From contig NZ_JALHLG010000025.1 of NCBI RefSeq assembly GCF_022832375.1, positions 1-37,939 on the forward strand: 37,939 nt of DNA, read 5' to 3'. Under the pieces are notes generated by a model that saw only the letters and a program-made list of their open reading frames with translations, was not told the origin of the DNA and did no database searches. This document shows positions 15,377 through 23,101 of this stretch, in pieces. The translations under genes were made by a program, and so were the position numbers. Position 1 is the stretch's first letter; the number at the start of each line of letters is the position of its first letter. The DNA is from Novosphingobium beihaiense (lineage in GTDB: Bacteria; Pseudomonadota; Alphaproteobacteria; Sphingomonadales; Sphingomonadaceae).

Positions 15377-16635
15377 CAGCGCCGCCCGGAAGGACGCGGA
15401 CCACCCGGCTTGCGCGGGCCGGGACGGGCAGGGCGGCCGGACGGTTTGCCGCCCGGTTTCCCGGCGCCCTTTGCGCCCGGCTTGCCTCCTGTTTTGCCGA
15501 GGGGCTTGCCGGCCGGTTTGCTGGAACGGACACGTCCCGAGGGGCTGTCGCTGCGCTTGCGGCGCTCGCCGCGGCGTTCCTTGCGGTATTCCTTGGCGTG
15601 GGCCTTGGCGGCGCGCTTTTCATCGGCCTTGGTGAATTCGGGTGGAGCCGGGGGCAATTCGGCGCCGTCTGCCTCGTCAAAGCCGAGATTCGCCATCGAA
15701 TTGGCGAAGTGCTCGGGCAGCGGAGCGGTCACGTTGAGCGGGGCGCCGTCCGGGTGATCGATGATCAGGCGCCGCGCGTGCAAGTGCATCTTGCGGCTGA
15801 TCGTGCCCGAGAGGAATGCGTCCTGCCCGCCGTATTTACCGTCGCCGACGATGGGATGGCCGATGGCGGCCATATGCACGCGAAGCTGGTGGGTGCGCCC
15901 GGTCAGCGGGTGCAACTCGACCCAGGCCGCTCGGTTCCCGGCGCGGTCCAGCACGCGGTAGCGGGTACGGGCGGGCTGGCCGTCTTCCTCGTCCACATGC
16001 ATCTTCTCGCCGCCGGTGCCCGGCTGCTTGGCCAGCGGCAGTTCGATCATGCCGTCCGAGATGCTGGGCACGCCCACCACCAGTGCCCAGTAGATCTTCT
16101 TGGCCGAACGCCCCGAAAAGCGCTTGGAAAAGAACGCGGCGCTGCCCGGGGTGCGGGCGATCAGCAGGACGCCCGAGGTGTCCTTGTCCAGCCGGTGGAC
16201 AAGGCGGGGGCGCGGCCCGTCGTTCGCAAAGGCATCGAGCAGCCCGTCGACATGCTGCTTCATCCCCGATCCGCCCTGCGTGGCAAGGCCCGGGGGCTTG
16301 TTGAGCACGATGGCGGCGCGGTCCTGCGTCAGGACCATCGAATCGGCGAGGTCTATCTCTTCCTCGGTCAGTTCGCGCCTCGGGCGGGCTGACTTGCCGG
16401 TGCCTTTGCTCTCGCCGCCCGGCGGCACGCGCAGCACTTGCCCTGCCGCGAGCCGGGTATCGACATCGGCGCGCTTGCCGTCGACCCGGATCTGGCCGGT
16501 ACGCGCCCAGCGCGAAACCATGGCGAAGCCGACTTGCGGCAGGTGGCGCTTGAACCAGCGGTCCAGCCGCACGCCGTCGTCATCATGCCCGACGGTGAAT
16601 TGGCGAACGGTATCGCTCATGCCCGGCCCGCTCAT
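15376..16635 (-). CDS. RluA-family pseudouridine synthase with extended basic tail
   Basis: The 419-residue enzyme isomerises uridines in RNA, probably 23S rRNA (RluC/RluD type). Residues about 13-70 form an S4 RNA-binding domain (VRLDRWFKRHLPQVGFAMVS). The catalytic segment is LVHRLDKDTSGVLLIAR near residue 145, with the active Asp in HRLDKDTSG, followed by ARTRYRVL and HPLTGRTHQLRVHMAAIGHPI. The catalytic body ends near residue 320. About 90 residues follow, rich in Lys, Arg, Pro and Gly (KPAGKPLGKTGGKPGAK and similar), a disordered tail that could bind RNA and is longer than in standard RluC. An earlier ATG versus the one five codons on (MSDTVRQF) cannot be decided, although the first overlaps crcB by ATGA. 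Confidence 0.92.
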   Translation of the reverse strand: MSGPGMSDTVRQFTVGHDDDGVRLDRWFKRHLPQVGFAMVSRWARTGQIRVDGKRADVDTRLAAGQVLRVPPGGESKGTGKSARPRRELTEEEIDLADSMVLTQDRAAIVLNKPPGLATQGGSGMKQHVDGLLDAFANDGPRPRLVHRLDKDTSGVLLIARTPGSAAFFSKRFSGRSAKKIYWALVVGVPSISDGMIELPLAKQPGTGGEKMHVDEEDGQPARTRYRVLDRAGNRAAWVELHPLTGRTHQLRVHMAAIGHPIVGDGKYGGQDAFLSGTISRKMHLHARRLIIDHPDGAPLNVTAPLPEHFANSMANLGFDEADGAELPPAPPEFTKADEKRAAKAHAKEYRKERRGERRKRSDSPSGRVRSSKPAGKPLGKTGGKPGAKGAGKPGGKPSGRPARPGPRKPGGPRPSGRR

Positions 16636-17039
16636 CCTGCGTGCCGCATGATGAAGAGGCCGAGAAACAGGCTCATCACGCCTGCGATCAGCGAAATGCC
16701 CGCGTAGAACGCGGCCAGGCCCAGTTGTCCGCGTTCGGCCAGCGTCACGATGTCGAGGCTGAACGAGGAGAAGGTGGTGAAGCCGCCCAGCAGGCCGATG
16801 GCGAGGAACAGGCGCGTGCCTTCGCCATGGCTGCCGAAGCGGGCGAGCCAGCCGACCAGCAGCCCCATGAACAGGCTGCCGAGCACATTCACAGTGAGCG
16901 TGCCGAAGGGAAATTCGCTCGCGCGGACGGGGCCAAGCATGGCGGTCCAGGCGCGGCCGACAAGGAAGCGCAGCCAGGCGCCGGTGCCGCCGCCCAGGGC
17001 GACGAAAAGCGATGCTGCAAGAAAGGAAGGTTGAGGCAT
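16632..17039 (-). CDS. crcB: Fluoride ion channel CrcB
   Basis: The 135-residue inner-membrane channel exports fluoride as an antiparallel dimer. Four hydrophobic helices are visible, with the family blocks GGGTGAWLRF (residue 16 on), GTLTVNVLGSLFMG and GGFTTFSSFSLD, the last carrying the phenylalanine and threonine/serine track. It is first in the seven-gene minus-strand run and overlaps the next gene by 4 bp. I looked for a fluoride riboswitch in the 100 bp upstream and found no match to its GATG/pseudoknot pattern. Confidence 0.93.
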   Translation of the reverse strand: MPQPSFLAASLFVALGGGTGAWLRFLVGRAWTAMLGPVRASEFPFGTLTVNVLGSLFMGLLVGWLARFGSHGEGTRLFLAIGLLGGFTTFSSFSLDIVTLAERGQLGLAAFYAGISLIAGVMSLFLGLFIMRHAG

Positions 17040-17108
17040 CCGGCCGCCTTAGCCGCGAATCCCGGGATTTCCAATCTCCGCTGTACTGGCGCGAAAGGCG
17101 CGGATGTG

Positions 17109-17116
17109 TTATATAA
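17109..17116 (+). promoter_or_regulatory. Candidate -10 region for rpsU
   Basis: TTATATAA is the only strongly A/T block in the crcB-rpsU divergent spacer, about 210 bp before the rpsU start. No convincing -35 was found, so this is tentative. Confidence 0.3.
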
Positions 17117-17275
17117 GCCGCACAGGCAGGGTTTCCCCGCCCGCAGTCGGCGGAATATGGGGCAGGTTCTGCCGCAAGATTGCTTGCCTTTTCGTCCTTC
17201 CGGTGGTAGCGGCGCCCAACTTCGAGCCGGGCCCGGTAGGATTCGGCGCATTTTCGTATTCTTTAAGAGGGTCTT

Positions 17276-17295
17276 CCCCGCGTCGGCATGCGGGG
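17276..17295 (+). promoter_or_regulatory. Leader hairpin upstream of rpsU
   Basis: CCCCGC and GCGGGG form a 6-bp stem with an 8-nt loop, 33 bp before the rpsU start codon. It lies in the presumed 5' leader and could shape translation of S21. I do not match it to a known ribosomal-protein leader class. Confidence 0.35.
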
Positions 17296-17328
17296 CTCCG
17301 GCTTTCGATTTGTGAGGTGTTTCGGTTT

Positions 17329-17535
17329 ATGCAGATCATGGTTCGCGACAACAATGTTGATCAGGCCCTTCGTGCGCTCAAGAAGAAGCTGCAGCGGGAA
17401 GGTGTCTATCGCGAAATGAAGCTGCGCCGCCATTATGAGAAGCCCTCGGAAAAGCGCGCCCGCGAAAAGGCCGCTGCCGTTCGCCGCGCCCGCAAGCTGG
17501 AGCGCAAGCGCATGGAGCGTGACGGCGTCAAGTAA
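17329..17535 (+). CDS. rpsU: 30S ribosomal protein S21
   Basis: The 68-residue basic protein of the small subunit is found near the anti-Shine-Dalgarno region, where it assists initiation. It starts [20 protein letters not shown], the classic S21 N-terminus, and ends in an Arg/Lys-rich helix. Length is normal. A strong terminator follows at 17614. GAGG occurs about 13 bp before the start, so spacing is somewhat long, and the second ATG (17338) could be used instead. Confidence 0.97.
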   Translation: MQIMVRDNNVDQALRALKKKLQREGVYREMKLRRHYEKPSEKRAREKAAAVRRARKLERKRMERDGVK

Positions 17536-17613
17536 GCGCTGTTTCCTGCGGTTTCACGCAGGGCACCTCAATATCGCAGTTCCGGCTTGAACCCCGGGCC
17601 TGCTTGAGCCATG

Positions 17614-17642
17614 AGGGCGCGGAAATTCCATCCGCGCCCTTT
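17614..17642 (+). terminator. Rho-independent terminator of rpsU
   Basis: A perfect 10-bp stem AGGGCGCGGA / TCCGCGCCCT with a 7-nt loop is followed by TTTG. It lies 78 bp after the rpsU stop and before the FKBP start, which argues against the longer upstream reading of the FKBP frame. Confidence 0.8.
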
Positions 17643-17702
17643 GTGCATCTGCACGCCCTGTGCACGCGCATCGGGGGCGATTCCGAAAGAGGCCTTTCGA
17701 CG

Positions 17703-18227
17703 ATGACAGAGATCACCCGCGTCCCGCTCCAGCCGATCGCCAGGGGTTCGCTTAGCAAGATCTGGCTGGGCGTGGCCGCGATTGCCCTGGCCGCAGGCGG
17801 GATTGCCTACGCCGCCATGCCGCCCGCCGTCCATATCGAGACGCTGACCGCCGGCAGCGGCGATTCGCCGACGATGGATGACGTGGTGCTGATCAACTAC
17901 AAGGGCACGCTGCCGAGCGGCAAAGTGTTCGATCAGGCCAAGCAGGTGCCGATGGCGCTCGGTGAAGTCGTGCCCGGCTTCAGCAAGGCGCTGGTGCAGA
18001 TGAAGCGCGGCGGCAAGTACATGGTCGAGATTCCCTCGTCGCTGGCATATGGCGACAAGGCCGTGGGCGATATTCCGGCCAACACCGATCTGACGTTCGA
18101 GATCGAACTGCTGGACTTCAAGAGCCGCGCCGAGATCGAGCAGCAGCAGCGCATCATGCAGCAACTCCAGCAAATGCAGGCGCAGCAGGGCGCGCCCGGC
18201 GCGGCGGCTCCGGCCGGAAAGCCCTGA
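17703..18227 (+). CDS. FKBP-type peptidyl-prolyl cis-trans isomerase
   Basis: The 174-residue protein has an N-terminal membrane anchor or uncleaved signal (IWLGVAAIALAAGGIAYAA, residues about 19-37), so it acts in the periplasm. The FKBP fold spans about residues 55-140: VLINYKGTLPSGKVFDQ, GEVVPGFSKALVQMKRGGK, IPSSLAYGDKAVGDIPANT, LTFEIELLDF. A Gln-rich tail (QQQRIMQQLQQMQAQQ) ends the protein. The frame is open from 17604, but that stretch contains the rpsU terminator, so ATG 17703 is chosen. Confidence 0.9.
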   Translation: MTEITRVPLQPIARGSLSKIWLGVAAIALAAGGIAYAAMPPAVHIETLTAGSGDSPTMDDVVLINYKGTLPSGKVFDQAKQVPMALGEVVPGFSKALVQMKRGGKYMVEIPSSLAYGDKAVGDIPANTDLTFEIELLDFKSRAEIEQQQRIMQQLQQMQAQQGAPGAAAPAGKP

Positions 18228-18258
18228 TTCGGGCCTGCTGGCCGCTTGATAGGGCCGG

Positions 18259-18295
18259 GAGCGGGTGCTAGCGCCCGCTCACAGTCCGTATTTTT
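18259..18295 (+). terminator. Possible terminator after the FKBP gene
   Basis: GAGCGGG and CCCGCTC (18259-18265 with 18274-18280) form a 7-bp stem. TTTTT follows ten bases later. The distance to the T-run makes this a moderate candidate; it would also lie in the gatC leader. Confidence 0.4.
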
Positions 18296-18339
18296 CGCGA
18301 AGGGCCGTTTTGCGGCCCCGCCATCATTGAGGAACCGCC

Positions 18340-18642
18340 ATGTCGGTCGATACCGCAACCGTGGCCAAGATCGCCAGCCTTGCCCGTATCCAGGTGAACG
18401 CGCAGGAAATCGAGGCGATGGTGCCTGAACTCAACGGCATTCTCGCCTGGGTCGAGCAACTCGGCGAAGTCGATGTCTCGGGCATCGAGCCGATGACCGC
18501 CGTGATCCCCAACCAGCAGCGCCTGCGCGAAGACGTGATCGATGCCGATCCGCTCACCGGCGGCGGCAAGCGCGATGCGGTGCTGGCCAATGCCCCGGCG
18601 GCCGAGCACGGCTTTTTCGGCGTGCCCAAGGTGATCGAGTGA
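18340..18642 (+). CDS. gatC: Asp-tRNA(Asn)/Glu-tRNA(Gln) amidotransferase subunit C
   Basis: The 100-residue small subunit stabilises GatA on GatB in the transamidosome that converts Glu-tRNA(Gln) to Gln-tRNA(Gln), and Asp-tRNA(Asn) where needed. It starts [19 protein letters not shown], with [26 protein letters not shown] and LREDV matching the family. A GAGGAA ribosome-binding site precedes the ATG. The gene is followed by gatA after 133 bp that contain a palindromic repeat, then by gatB. Confidence 0.96.
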   Translation: MSVDTATVAKIASLARIQVNAQEIEAMVPELNGILAWVEQLGEVDVSGIEPMTAVIPNQQRLREDVIDADPLTGGGKRDAVLANAPAAEHGFFGVPKVIE

Positions 18643-18669
18643 TCCGAGGCAGGCGCCTCGCTTCCCCAT

Positions 18670-18744
18670 CCTTCGACAGGCTCAGGATGAGCGGGTCGTG
18701 GGAACTGAAAAATTCTATCCCCGCTCGCCCTGAGCTTGTCGAAG
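18670..18744. repeat. Palindromic repeat (family A) between gatC and gatA
   Basis: CTTCGACAGGCTCAGGATGA (from 18670) and CTGAGCTTGTCGAAG (ending 18744) are inverted arms of about 25 bp. They match the arms of the valS insertion at 4133-4207, but here the GCGGG ends face each other and the CTTCGAC ends face outward, the reverse of the valS arrangement. The repeat is in the leader or spacer of gatA within the gat operon. Confidence 0.8.
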
Positions 18745-18775
18745 GGCCCGCGGCACACAATGGCTGGAAAACAGC

Positions 18776-20260
18776 ATGACTGACCTTACCGAACTCGGCG
18801 TAGCCGCCATCCGCGACGGCGTGGCCAAGGGCGATTTTACCGCCGTTGAAGTGGCCGACGCCTTTAACGCCAATGTTGCCGCCGCGCAGGACGCGCTCAA
18901 CGCCTTCATCGTCGCCACGCCCGAAGCCGCGGTCGAGGCTGCCAGGGCCACCGACGCCAAGCGCGCCGCGGGCGAAACGCTGGGCAAGATGGCGGGCGTG
19001 CCCATCGGCATGAAGGACTTGTTCGCCACCAAAGGCGTGCAGACCACGGCGGCCAGCCACATCCTCGAAGGCTTCAAGCCTGAATACGAAAGCACAGTCT
19101 CGCAGAAGCTGTGGGATGCGGGCGCGGGCATGCTGGGCAAGCTCAACCTTGACCAGTTCGCCATGGGCTCCTCCAACGAGACGAGCTATTTCGGCAATGT
19201 GATCTCGCCCTGGCGGCGCCCGGGCAGCAATGCCCCGCTGGCACCTGGCGGCTCTTCGGGCGGCAGCTCGGCGGCAATCGCCGCGCGGCTCTGCCCGGCC
19301 GCGACCGGCACCGACACCGGCGGCTCGATCCGCCAGCCCGCCGCGTTCACCGGCATTACCGGCATCAAGCCGACCTATGGCCGTTGCTCGCGCTGGGGCG
19401 TGGTGGCGTTCGCCAGCTCGCTCGATCAGGCGGGCGCGATGGCGCATGACGTGACCGACTGCTCGATCATGCTGGAAGCCATGACCGGCTTCGATCCCAA
19501 GGATTCGACCAGCCTGGACATGCCGGTGCCCGAATGGACCGCCAATCTCTCGGCGGACCTCAAGGGCAAGAAAGTCGGCATTCCGCGCGAATACCGCGTG
19601 GACGGCATGCCCGCCGAGATCGAGGCGATCTGGCAGCAGGGCATCGCCTGGCTGAAGGACGCGGGCGCCGAAGTGGTGGACGTCACGCTGCCGCACACCC
19701 AGTACGCGCTGCCTGCCTACTACATCATCGCCCCGGCCGAAGCGTCCTCGAACCTCGCGCGTTATGACGGCGTGCGCTACGGCCTGCGCGATCTGCCCGA
19801 TGGCGCCAACCTGCAGGACATGTACGCCGCCACCCGCGCCGCCGGGTTCGGCGCCGAAGTGAAGCGCCGTATCCTGATCGGCACCTATGTGCTCTCGGCG
19901 GGTTTCTACGATGCCTATTACACGCAGGCGCAAAAGGTTCGCACGCTGATCAGCCATGACTTCATGGGCGCTTTCAGCGAAGTGGACGTGCTGCTGACCC
20001 CGACCGCGCCGAGCGCCGCTTTCGCGCTGGGCGAGAATGCGGACGATCCGCTGGCGATGTACCTCAACGACGTGTTCACCGTGCCGGCCTCGCTGGCGGG
20101 CCTGCCCGCGATGTCGGTGCCCGCCGGGCTCGACGCGCAGGGGCTGCCGCTGGGGCTGCAACTGATCGGCAAGCCGTTCGACGAGCAGGGCGTGCTGAAC
20201 GCAGGCCTCGCCATCGAGCAACGCGCCGGATTTGCGGCGAAGCCGGAGAAGTGGTGGTAA
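18776..20260 (+). CDS. gatA: Asp-tRNA(Asn)/Glu-tRNA(Gln) amidotransferase subunit A
   Basis: The 494-residue amidase hydrolyses glutamine and supplies ammonia for transamidation in the GatCAB complex. The amidase signature is [15 protein letters not shown] near residue 155, holding the cis-Ser and catalytic Ser of the Ser-cisSer-Lys triad. The triad lysine is in [11 protein letters not shown] near residue 80. [16 protein letters not shown] follows. Length is typical. The spacing to gatC carries a palindromic repeat and that to gatB (177 bp) contains a hairpin. Confidence 0.97.
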   Translation: MTDLTELGVAAIRDGVAKGDFTAVEVADAFNANVAAAQDALNAFIVATPEAAVEAARATDAKRAAGETLGKMAGVPIGMKDLFATKGVQTTAASHILEGFKPEYESTVSQKLWDAGAGMLGKLNLDQFAMGSSNETSYFGNVISPWRRPGSNAPLAPGGSSGGSSAAIAARLCPAATGTDTGGSIRQPAAFTGITGIKPTYGRCSRWGVVAFASSLDQAGAMAHDVTDCSIMLEAMTGFDPKDSTSLDMPVPEWTANLSADLKGKKVGIPREYRVDGMPAEIEAIWQQGIAWLKDAGAEVVDVTLPHTQYALPAYYIIAPAEASSNLARYDGVRYGLRDLPDGANLQDMYAATRAAGFGAEVKRRILIGTYVLSAGFYDAYYTQAQKVRTLISHDFMGAFSEVDVLLTPTAPSAAFALGENADDPLAMYLNDVFTVPASLAGLPAMSVPAGLDAQGLPLGLQLIGKPFDEQGVLNAGLAIEQRAGFAAKPEKWW

Positions 20261-20282
20261 GCTGGTCCTTCTGGATTGAATT

Positions 20283-20314
20283 GGCTGGAGAGCTAGGCGA
20301 GTTTTTCTCCAGCC
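20283..20314 (+). promoter_or_regulatory. Hairpin in the gatA-gatB spacer
   Basis: GGCTGGAGA (20283-20291) and TCTCCAGCC (20306-20314) form a perfect 9-bp stem with a 14-nt loop. No T-run follows, so it is unlikely to be a full terminator; it may be a processing or partial attenuation site. The remainder of the spacer shows no gene. Confidence 0.4.
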
Positions 20315-20437
20315 GTGGACCGGCACGTAAGGACGATTTGCCTGCACGGCGGCATGAATTGCCGAGTCAGGACAAGACAAACGAAATGAGGCAGCGTCAC
20401 AAGTTGCTGCGTCGTTCTCGGAATGGATCGAAAAACG

Positions 20438-21940
20438 ATGACTGAATCGACATACCGCATCCAGGGCGCAACCGGTGACTGGGAGGTCGTGATCGGCCTT
20501 GAAGTCCATGCGCAGGTGACTTCGAACTCCAAGCTGTTCTCCGGCTCGGCGACGGCTTTTGGCGCGGAGCCGAACAGCCAGGTCTCGCTGGTCGATGCGG
20601 CGATGCCGGGCATGTTGCCGGTGCCGAACCAGGAGTGCATCCGTCAGGCGGTGCGCACCGGCATGGCGATCAACGCGCAGATCAACAAGTGGTCGCGTTT
20701 TGACCGCAAGAACTACTTCTACGCGGACTTGCCGCAGGGCTATCAGATCAGCCAGCTCTACCACCCGCTGGTGGGCGAGGGCTCGATCGAGATCGTGCTC
20801 GACGAGAAAGATCCCGAGAATTCGACCAAGACCATCGGTGTCGAACGCATCCACGTCGAGCAGGACGCGGGCAAGCTGATGCACGATCAGCACCCGACGA
20901 TGTCCTATGTCGATCTCAACCGCTCGGGCGTGGCGCTGATGGAAATCGTCAGCCGCCCGGACATGCGTTCGCCTGCCGAAGCAGGCGCTTACCTGACGAA
21001 GCTGCGCACGATCCTGCGCTATGTCGGCTCGTGCGACGGCAATATGGATCAGGGCTCGATGCGCGCCGACGTCAACGTCTCGGTGCGCAAGCCCGGCGAG
21101 CCGTTCGGCACCCGCACTGAAACCAAGAACGTGAACTCGGTGCGCTTCGTCATGCAGGCGATCGAGCACGAGGCGAACCGTCAGGTGGACGTGCTGGAAA
21201 GCGGTGGCACTATCGTGCAGGAAACCCGTCTGTTCGATCCGAACAGCGGCACCACGCGCTCGATGCGCAGCAAGGAAGACGCGCACGACTACCGCTACTT
21301 CCCCGATCCGGACCTGCTGCCACTCGAACTCGACGATGCGTTCCTTGAGGATTGCCGGGGTTCGCTGCCCGAACTGCCGGACGCCAAGCGCCACCGCTAT
21401 GAAAGCGATCTGGACCTGTCCGCCTACAACGCGGGCGTGCTGACGGCCGATGTCGAAACCGCGCGCTGGTTCGAACTGCTGCTGGCCGAAACCGCGAAGG
21501 CCGCGGGCAAGCAGCCTGCGGAAGTCGCCAAGCAGGCCTCCAACTGGCTGATCTCCGAACTGTTCGGCGCGCTCAACAAGCTGGGCACCAGCCTTGAGGA
21601 GTCGCCTGTAACCCCCGAAAAGGGCGCGGAGCTTCTGGCGCTGGTCGCCAAGGGCACGATTTCCGGCTCGGCGGCCAAGCAGGTCCTCGAACTGATGCTC
21701 GAAACCGGGGACGACGCAGGCGCGATCGTCGAGCGCGAAGGCCTCAAGCAGGAATCGGACACCGGCGCGATCGAGGCCGAAGTCGACAAGGTCCTCGCCG
21801 CCAATGCCGACAAGGTCGAGCAGTACAAGGCCGGTAAGGAAGCCCTGTTCGGCTTCTTCGTCGGCCAGACGATGAAGGCCATGAAGGGCAAGGGCAACCC
21901 GAAGGTCGTGAACGAGATCCTGAAGGCAAAATTGGGCTGA
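20438..21940 (+). CDS. gatB: Asp-tRNA(Asn)/Glu-tRNA(Gln) amidotransferase subunit B
   Basis: This subunit of about 500 residues activates the mischarged glutamyl (or aspartyl) end of the tRNA and binds the tRNA. Hallmarks are [12 protein letters not shown] near residue 15, [55 protein letters not shown] and [18 protein letters not shown]. The C-terminal helical tail domain (about residue 345 on) is present ([25 protein letters not shown]). ATG 20423 is also in frame; 20438 is chosen because GGATCG lies about 8 bp before it. A strong hairpin follows the stop. Confidence 0.96.
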   Translation: MTESTYRIQGATGDWEVVIGLEVHAQVTSNSKLFSGSATAFGAEPNSQVSLVDAAMPGMLPVPNQECIRQAVRTGMAINAQINKWSRFDRKNYFYADLPQGYQISQLYHPLVGEGSIEIVLDEKDPENSTKTIGVERIHVEQDAGKLMHDQHPTMSYVDLNRSGVALMEIVSRPDMRSPAEAGAYLTKLRTILRYVGSCDGNMDQGSMRADVNVSVRKPGEPFGTRTETKNVNSVRFVMQAIEHEANRQVDVLESGGTIVQETRLFDPNSGTTRSMRSKEDAHDYRYFPDPDLLPLELDDAFLEDCRGSLPELPDAKRHRYESDLDLSAYNAGVLTADVETARWFELLLAETAKAAGKQPAEVAKQASNWLISELFGALNKLGTSLEESPVTPEKGAELLALVAKGTISGSAAKQVLELMLETGDDAGAIVEREGLKQESDTGAIEAEVDKVLAANADKVEQYKAGKEALFGFFVGQTMKAMKGKGNPKVVNEILKAKLG

Positions 21941-21945
21941 CAGTA

Positions 21946-21970
21946 TTTCCCCGGACAAAGTCCGGGGAAA
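21946..21970. terminator. Bidirectional hairpin between gatB and the minus-strand lipoprotein gene
   Basis: A perfect 10-bp stem TTTCCCCGGA / TCCGGGGAAA with a 5-nt loop lies 5 bp after the gatB stop and 6 bp before the stop of the convergent gene. Both strands have a short A/T edge, so it could end both transcripts. Confidence 0.7.
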
Positions 21971-21976
21971 GCTACC

Positions 21977-22678
21977 CTACTTGGCTGAGTTGAAATTTGA
22001 TAAAACGATATATCTGATTTTTTGGTTGTCAGCAGCCAACACTTTTATCCGTGCTCCGCGGTATCCAATTTCATCTGATTTGGACAGGTCATACTCAGCT
22101 TCGTTGGAGAACGCTGGACGAGCCATATTTCCTGAACTCTCTCGATATCCAATCTTGATGCGATCACCGACACGGCCGCTATAAATGAGCGTTTGTTGAA
22201 GATCTCGTTCTGAGATCGCAGGTCTACGGACTCGTTGAAAAGGAATTTCCGTGTCACATGCAGGCCGGGTTAAACCGCCGACGATGATACAGGTTTCTTG
22301 CTTATTCTTTGATGCTCTAATCGACTGTGGAAAGGCAAGGGGCATTCCCAATAAACCGGTCGCCTGCAGGAGATAGCCAGAGCCATCTCTGGATATTGAG
22401 TGTCCGAATGAGTGATAAGTGTACTCTTTATCTTCCGAAACTTGTGGGTAAAAGCCTGCACTGAGCTTGTAGCCTTTTATGTTATTTTGCTGCGAAGTCT
22501 CGATGCCATCAGTCTCTGTATAAAACCCCTGACGGAGCATATCCTCTCCGAGGGAAACTTCTGTTTCTTCACCAATTTTCGGGAAACTAATGGCAGTCGT
22601 GACTGGTGTGTAGTTTGGCGTAGGTGTGGAAACGCAGCCTGCAACGGCAAGCGCTGCAAGTGCAGCAAAAAACCTCAT
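21977..22678 (-). CDS. Lower-GC lipoprotein of unknown function
   Basis: The 233-residue protein starts MRFFAALAALAVAGCVST; the lipobox AVAGC puts the modified cysteine at residue 15. The mature part is beta-rich, with repeated short polar strands (KEYTYHSFGHSISRDGSGYLL; DRIKIGYRES; KIRYIVLSNF), and two further cysteines (TCIIVG, ACDTEI) that could pair. I do not recognise the family. The base composition is clearly lower in G+C than gatB on one side and the M16 gene on the other, and the 3' end abuts a strong hairpin. This suggests a recently acquired gene inserted between housekeeping units. Confidence 0.7.
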   Translation of the reverse strand: MRFFAALAALAVAGCVSTPTPNYTPVTTAISFPKIGEETEVSLGEDMLRQGFYTETDGIETSQQNNIKGYKLSAGFYPQVSEDKEYTYHSFGHSISRDGSGYLLQATGLLGMPLAFPQSIRASKNKQETCIIVGGLTRPACDTEIPFQRVRRPAISERDLQQTLIYSGRVGDRIKIGYRESSGNMARPAFSNEAEYDLSKSDEIGYRGARIKVLAADNQKIRYIVLSNFNSAK

Positions 22679-22793
22679 TCATGCCCCCTGAAATTATTCG
22701 TGATTAAGACAGGGGCTAACGCTGAACTGATTGCTTTGGCGTGTTAAATATTTGTAACAGCTGACGTGTCTTTGCTGATCCCGGTTCTTGAAA

Positions 22794-23096
22794 TCAGACT
22801 CGCCGCGTCCCCGTCAGCTCCATCGTCCCGAACATCCCGGCCTTGACCTTGCCGGTCAGCGTATCGCCCTCGATGGTGGCGGTGCAGTCGAGGTCGATGG
22901 GCATCGGCATGGTCATTTTCATCTGCCAGGTCAGCGTATTGCCACTGACCGTCCCGTTCTTGACGTCCATACTGCCCAGATCGCCGGTGATCTGGCCGGT
23001 GAAGGTATCGCCTTCGCCCGGCACCACGGTCAGCACGCCCTTTTGCGGGCCCATCGGGGTCTTGGTAATGCAGTCATAGTTTCCGGCGACAGTCAT
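22794..23096 (-). CDS. Small beta-rich protein, function unknown
   Basis: The 100-residue protein starts MTVAGNYDCITKTPMGPQKG and is built of repeated short strands (LTVVPGEGDTFTGQITGD; VSGNTLTWQMKMTMPMP; TATIEGDTLTGKVKAGMFG), ending in ELTGTRRV. The pattern resembles a small lipocalin-like or barrel domain. There is no signal peptide. It starts 5 bp after the M16 peptidase stop with a GGAG site, so it is co-translated with that gene. A function in proteolysis is not shown. Confidence 0.75.
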   Translation of the reverse strand: MTVAGNYDCITKTPMGPQKGVLTVVPGEGDTFTGQITGDLGSMDVKNGTVSGNTLTWQMKMTMPMPIDLDCTATIEGDTLTGKVKAGMFGTMELTGTRRV

Positions 23097-23101
23097 GCGG
23101 T

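Noticed and set aside
17040..17108. Fluoride riboswitch upstream of crcB
   Set aside because: The reverse strand before crcB lacks the conserved GATG and paired elements of the crcB motif. Absence was judged by eye; a covariance-model search would settle it.
18554..21958. A 1134-codon open frame antisense to gatA and gatB
   Set aside because: It is a shadow of high-GC codon use in the gat genes: composition is His/Arg/Ala-rich with no family pattern, and the opposite strand encodes unmistakable GatA and GatB.
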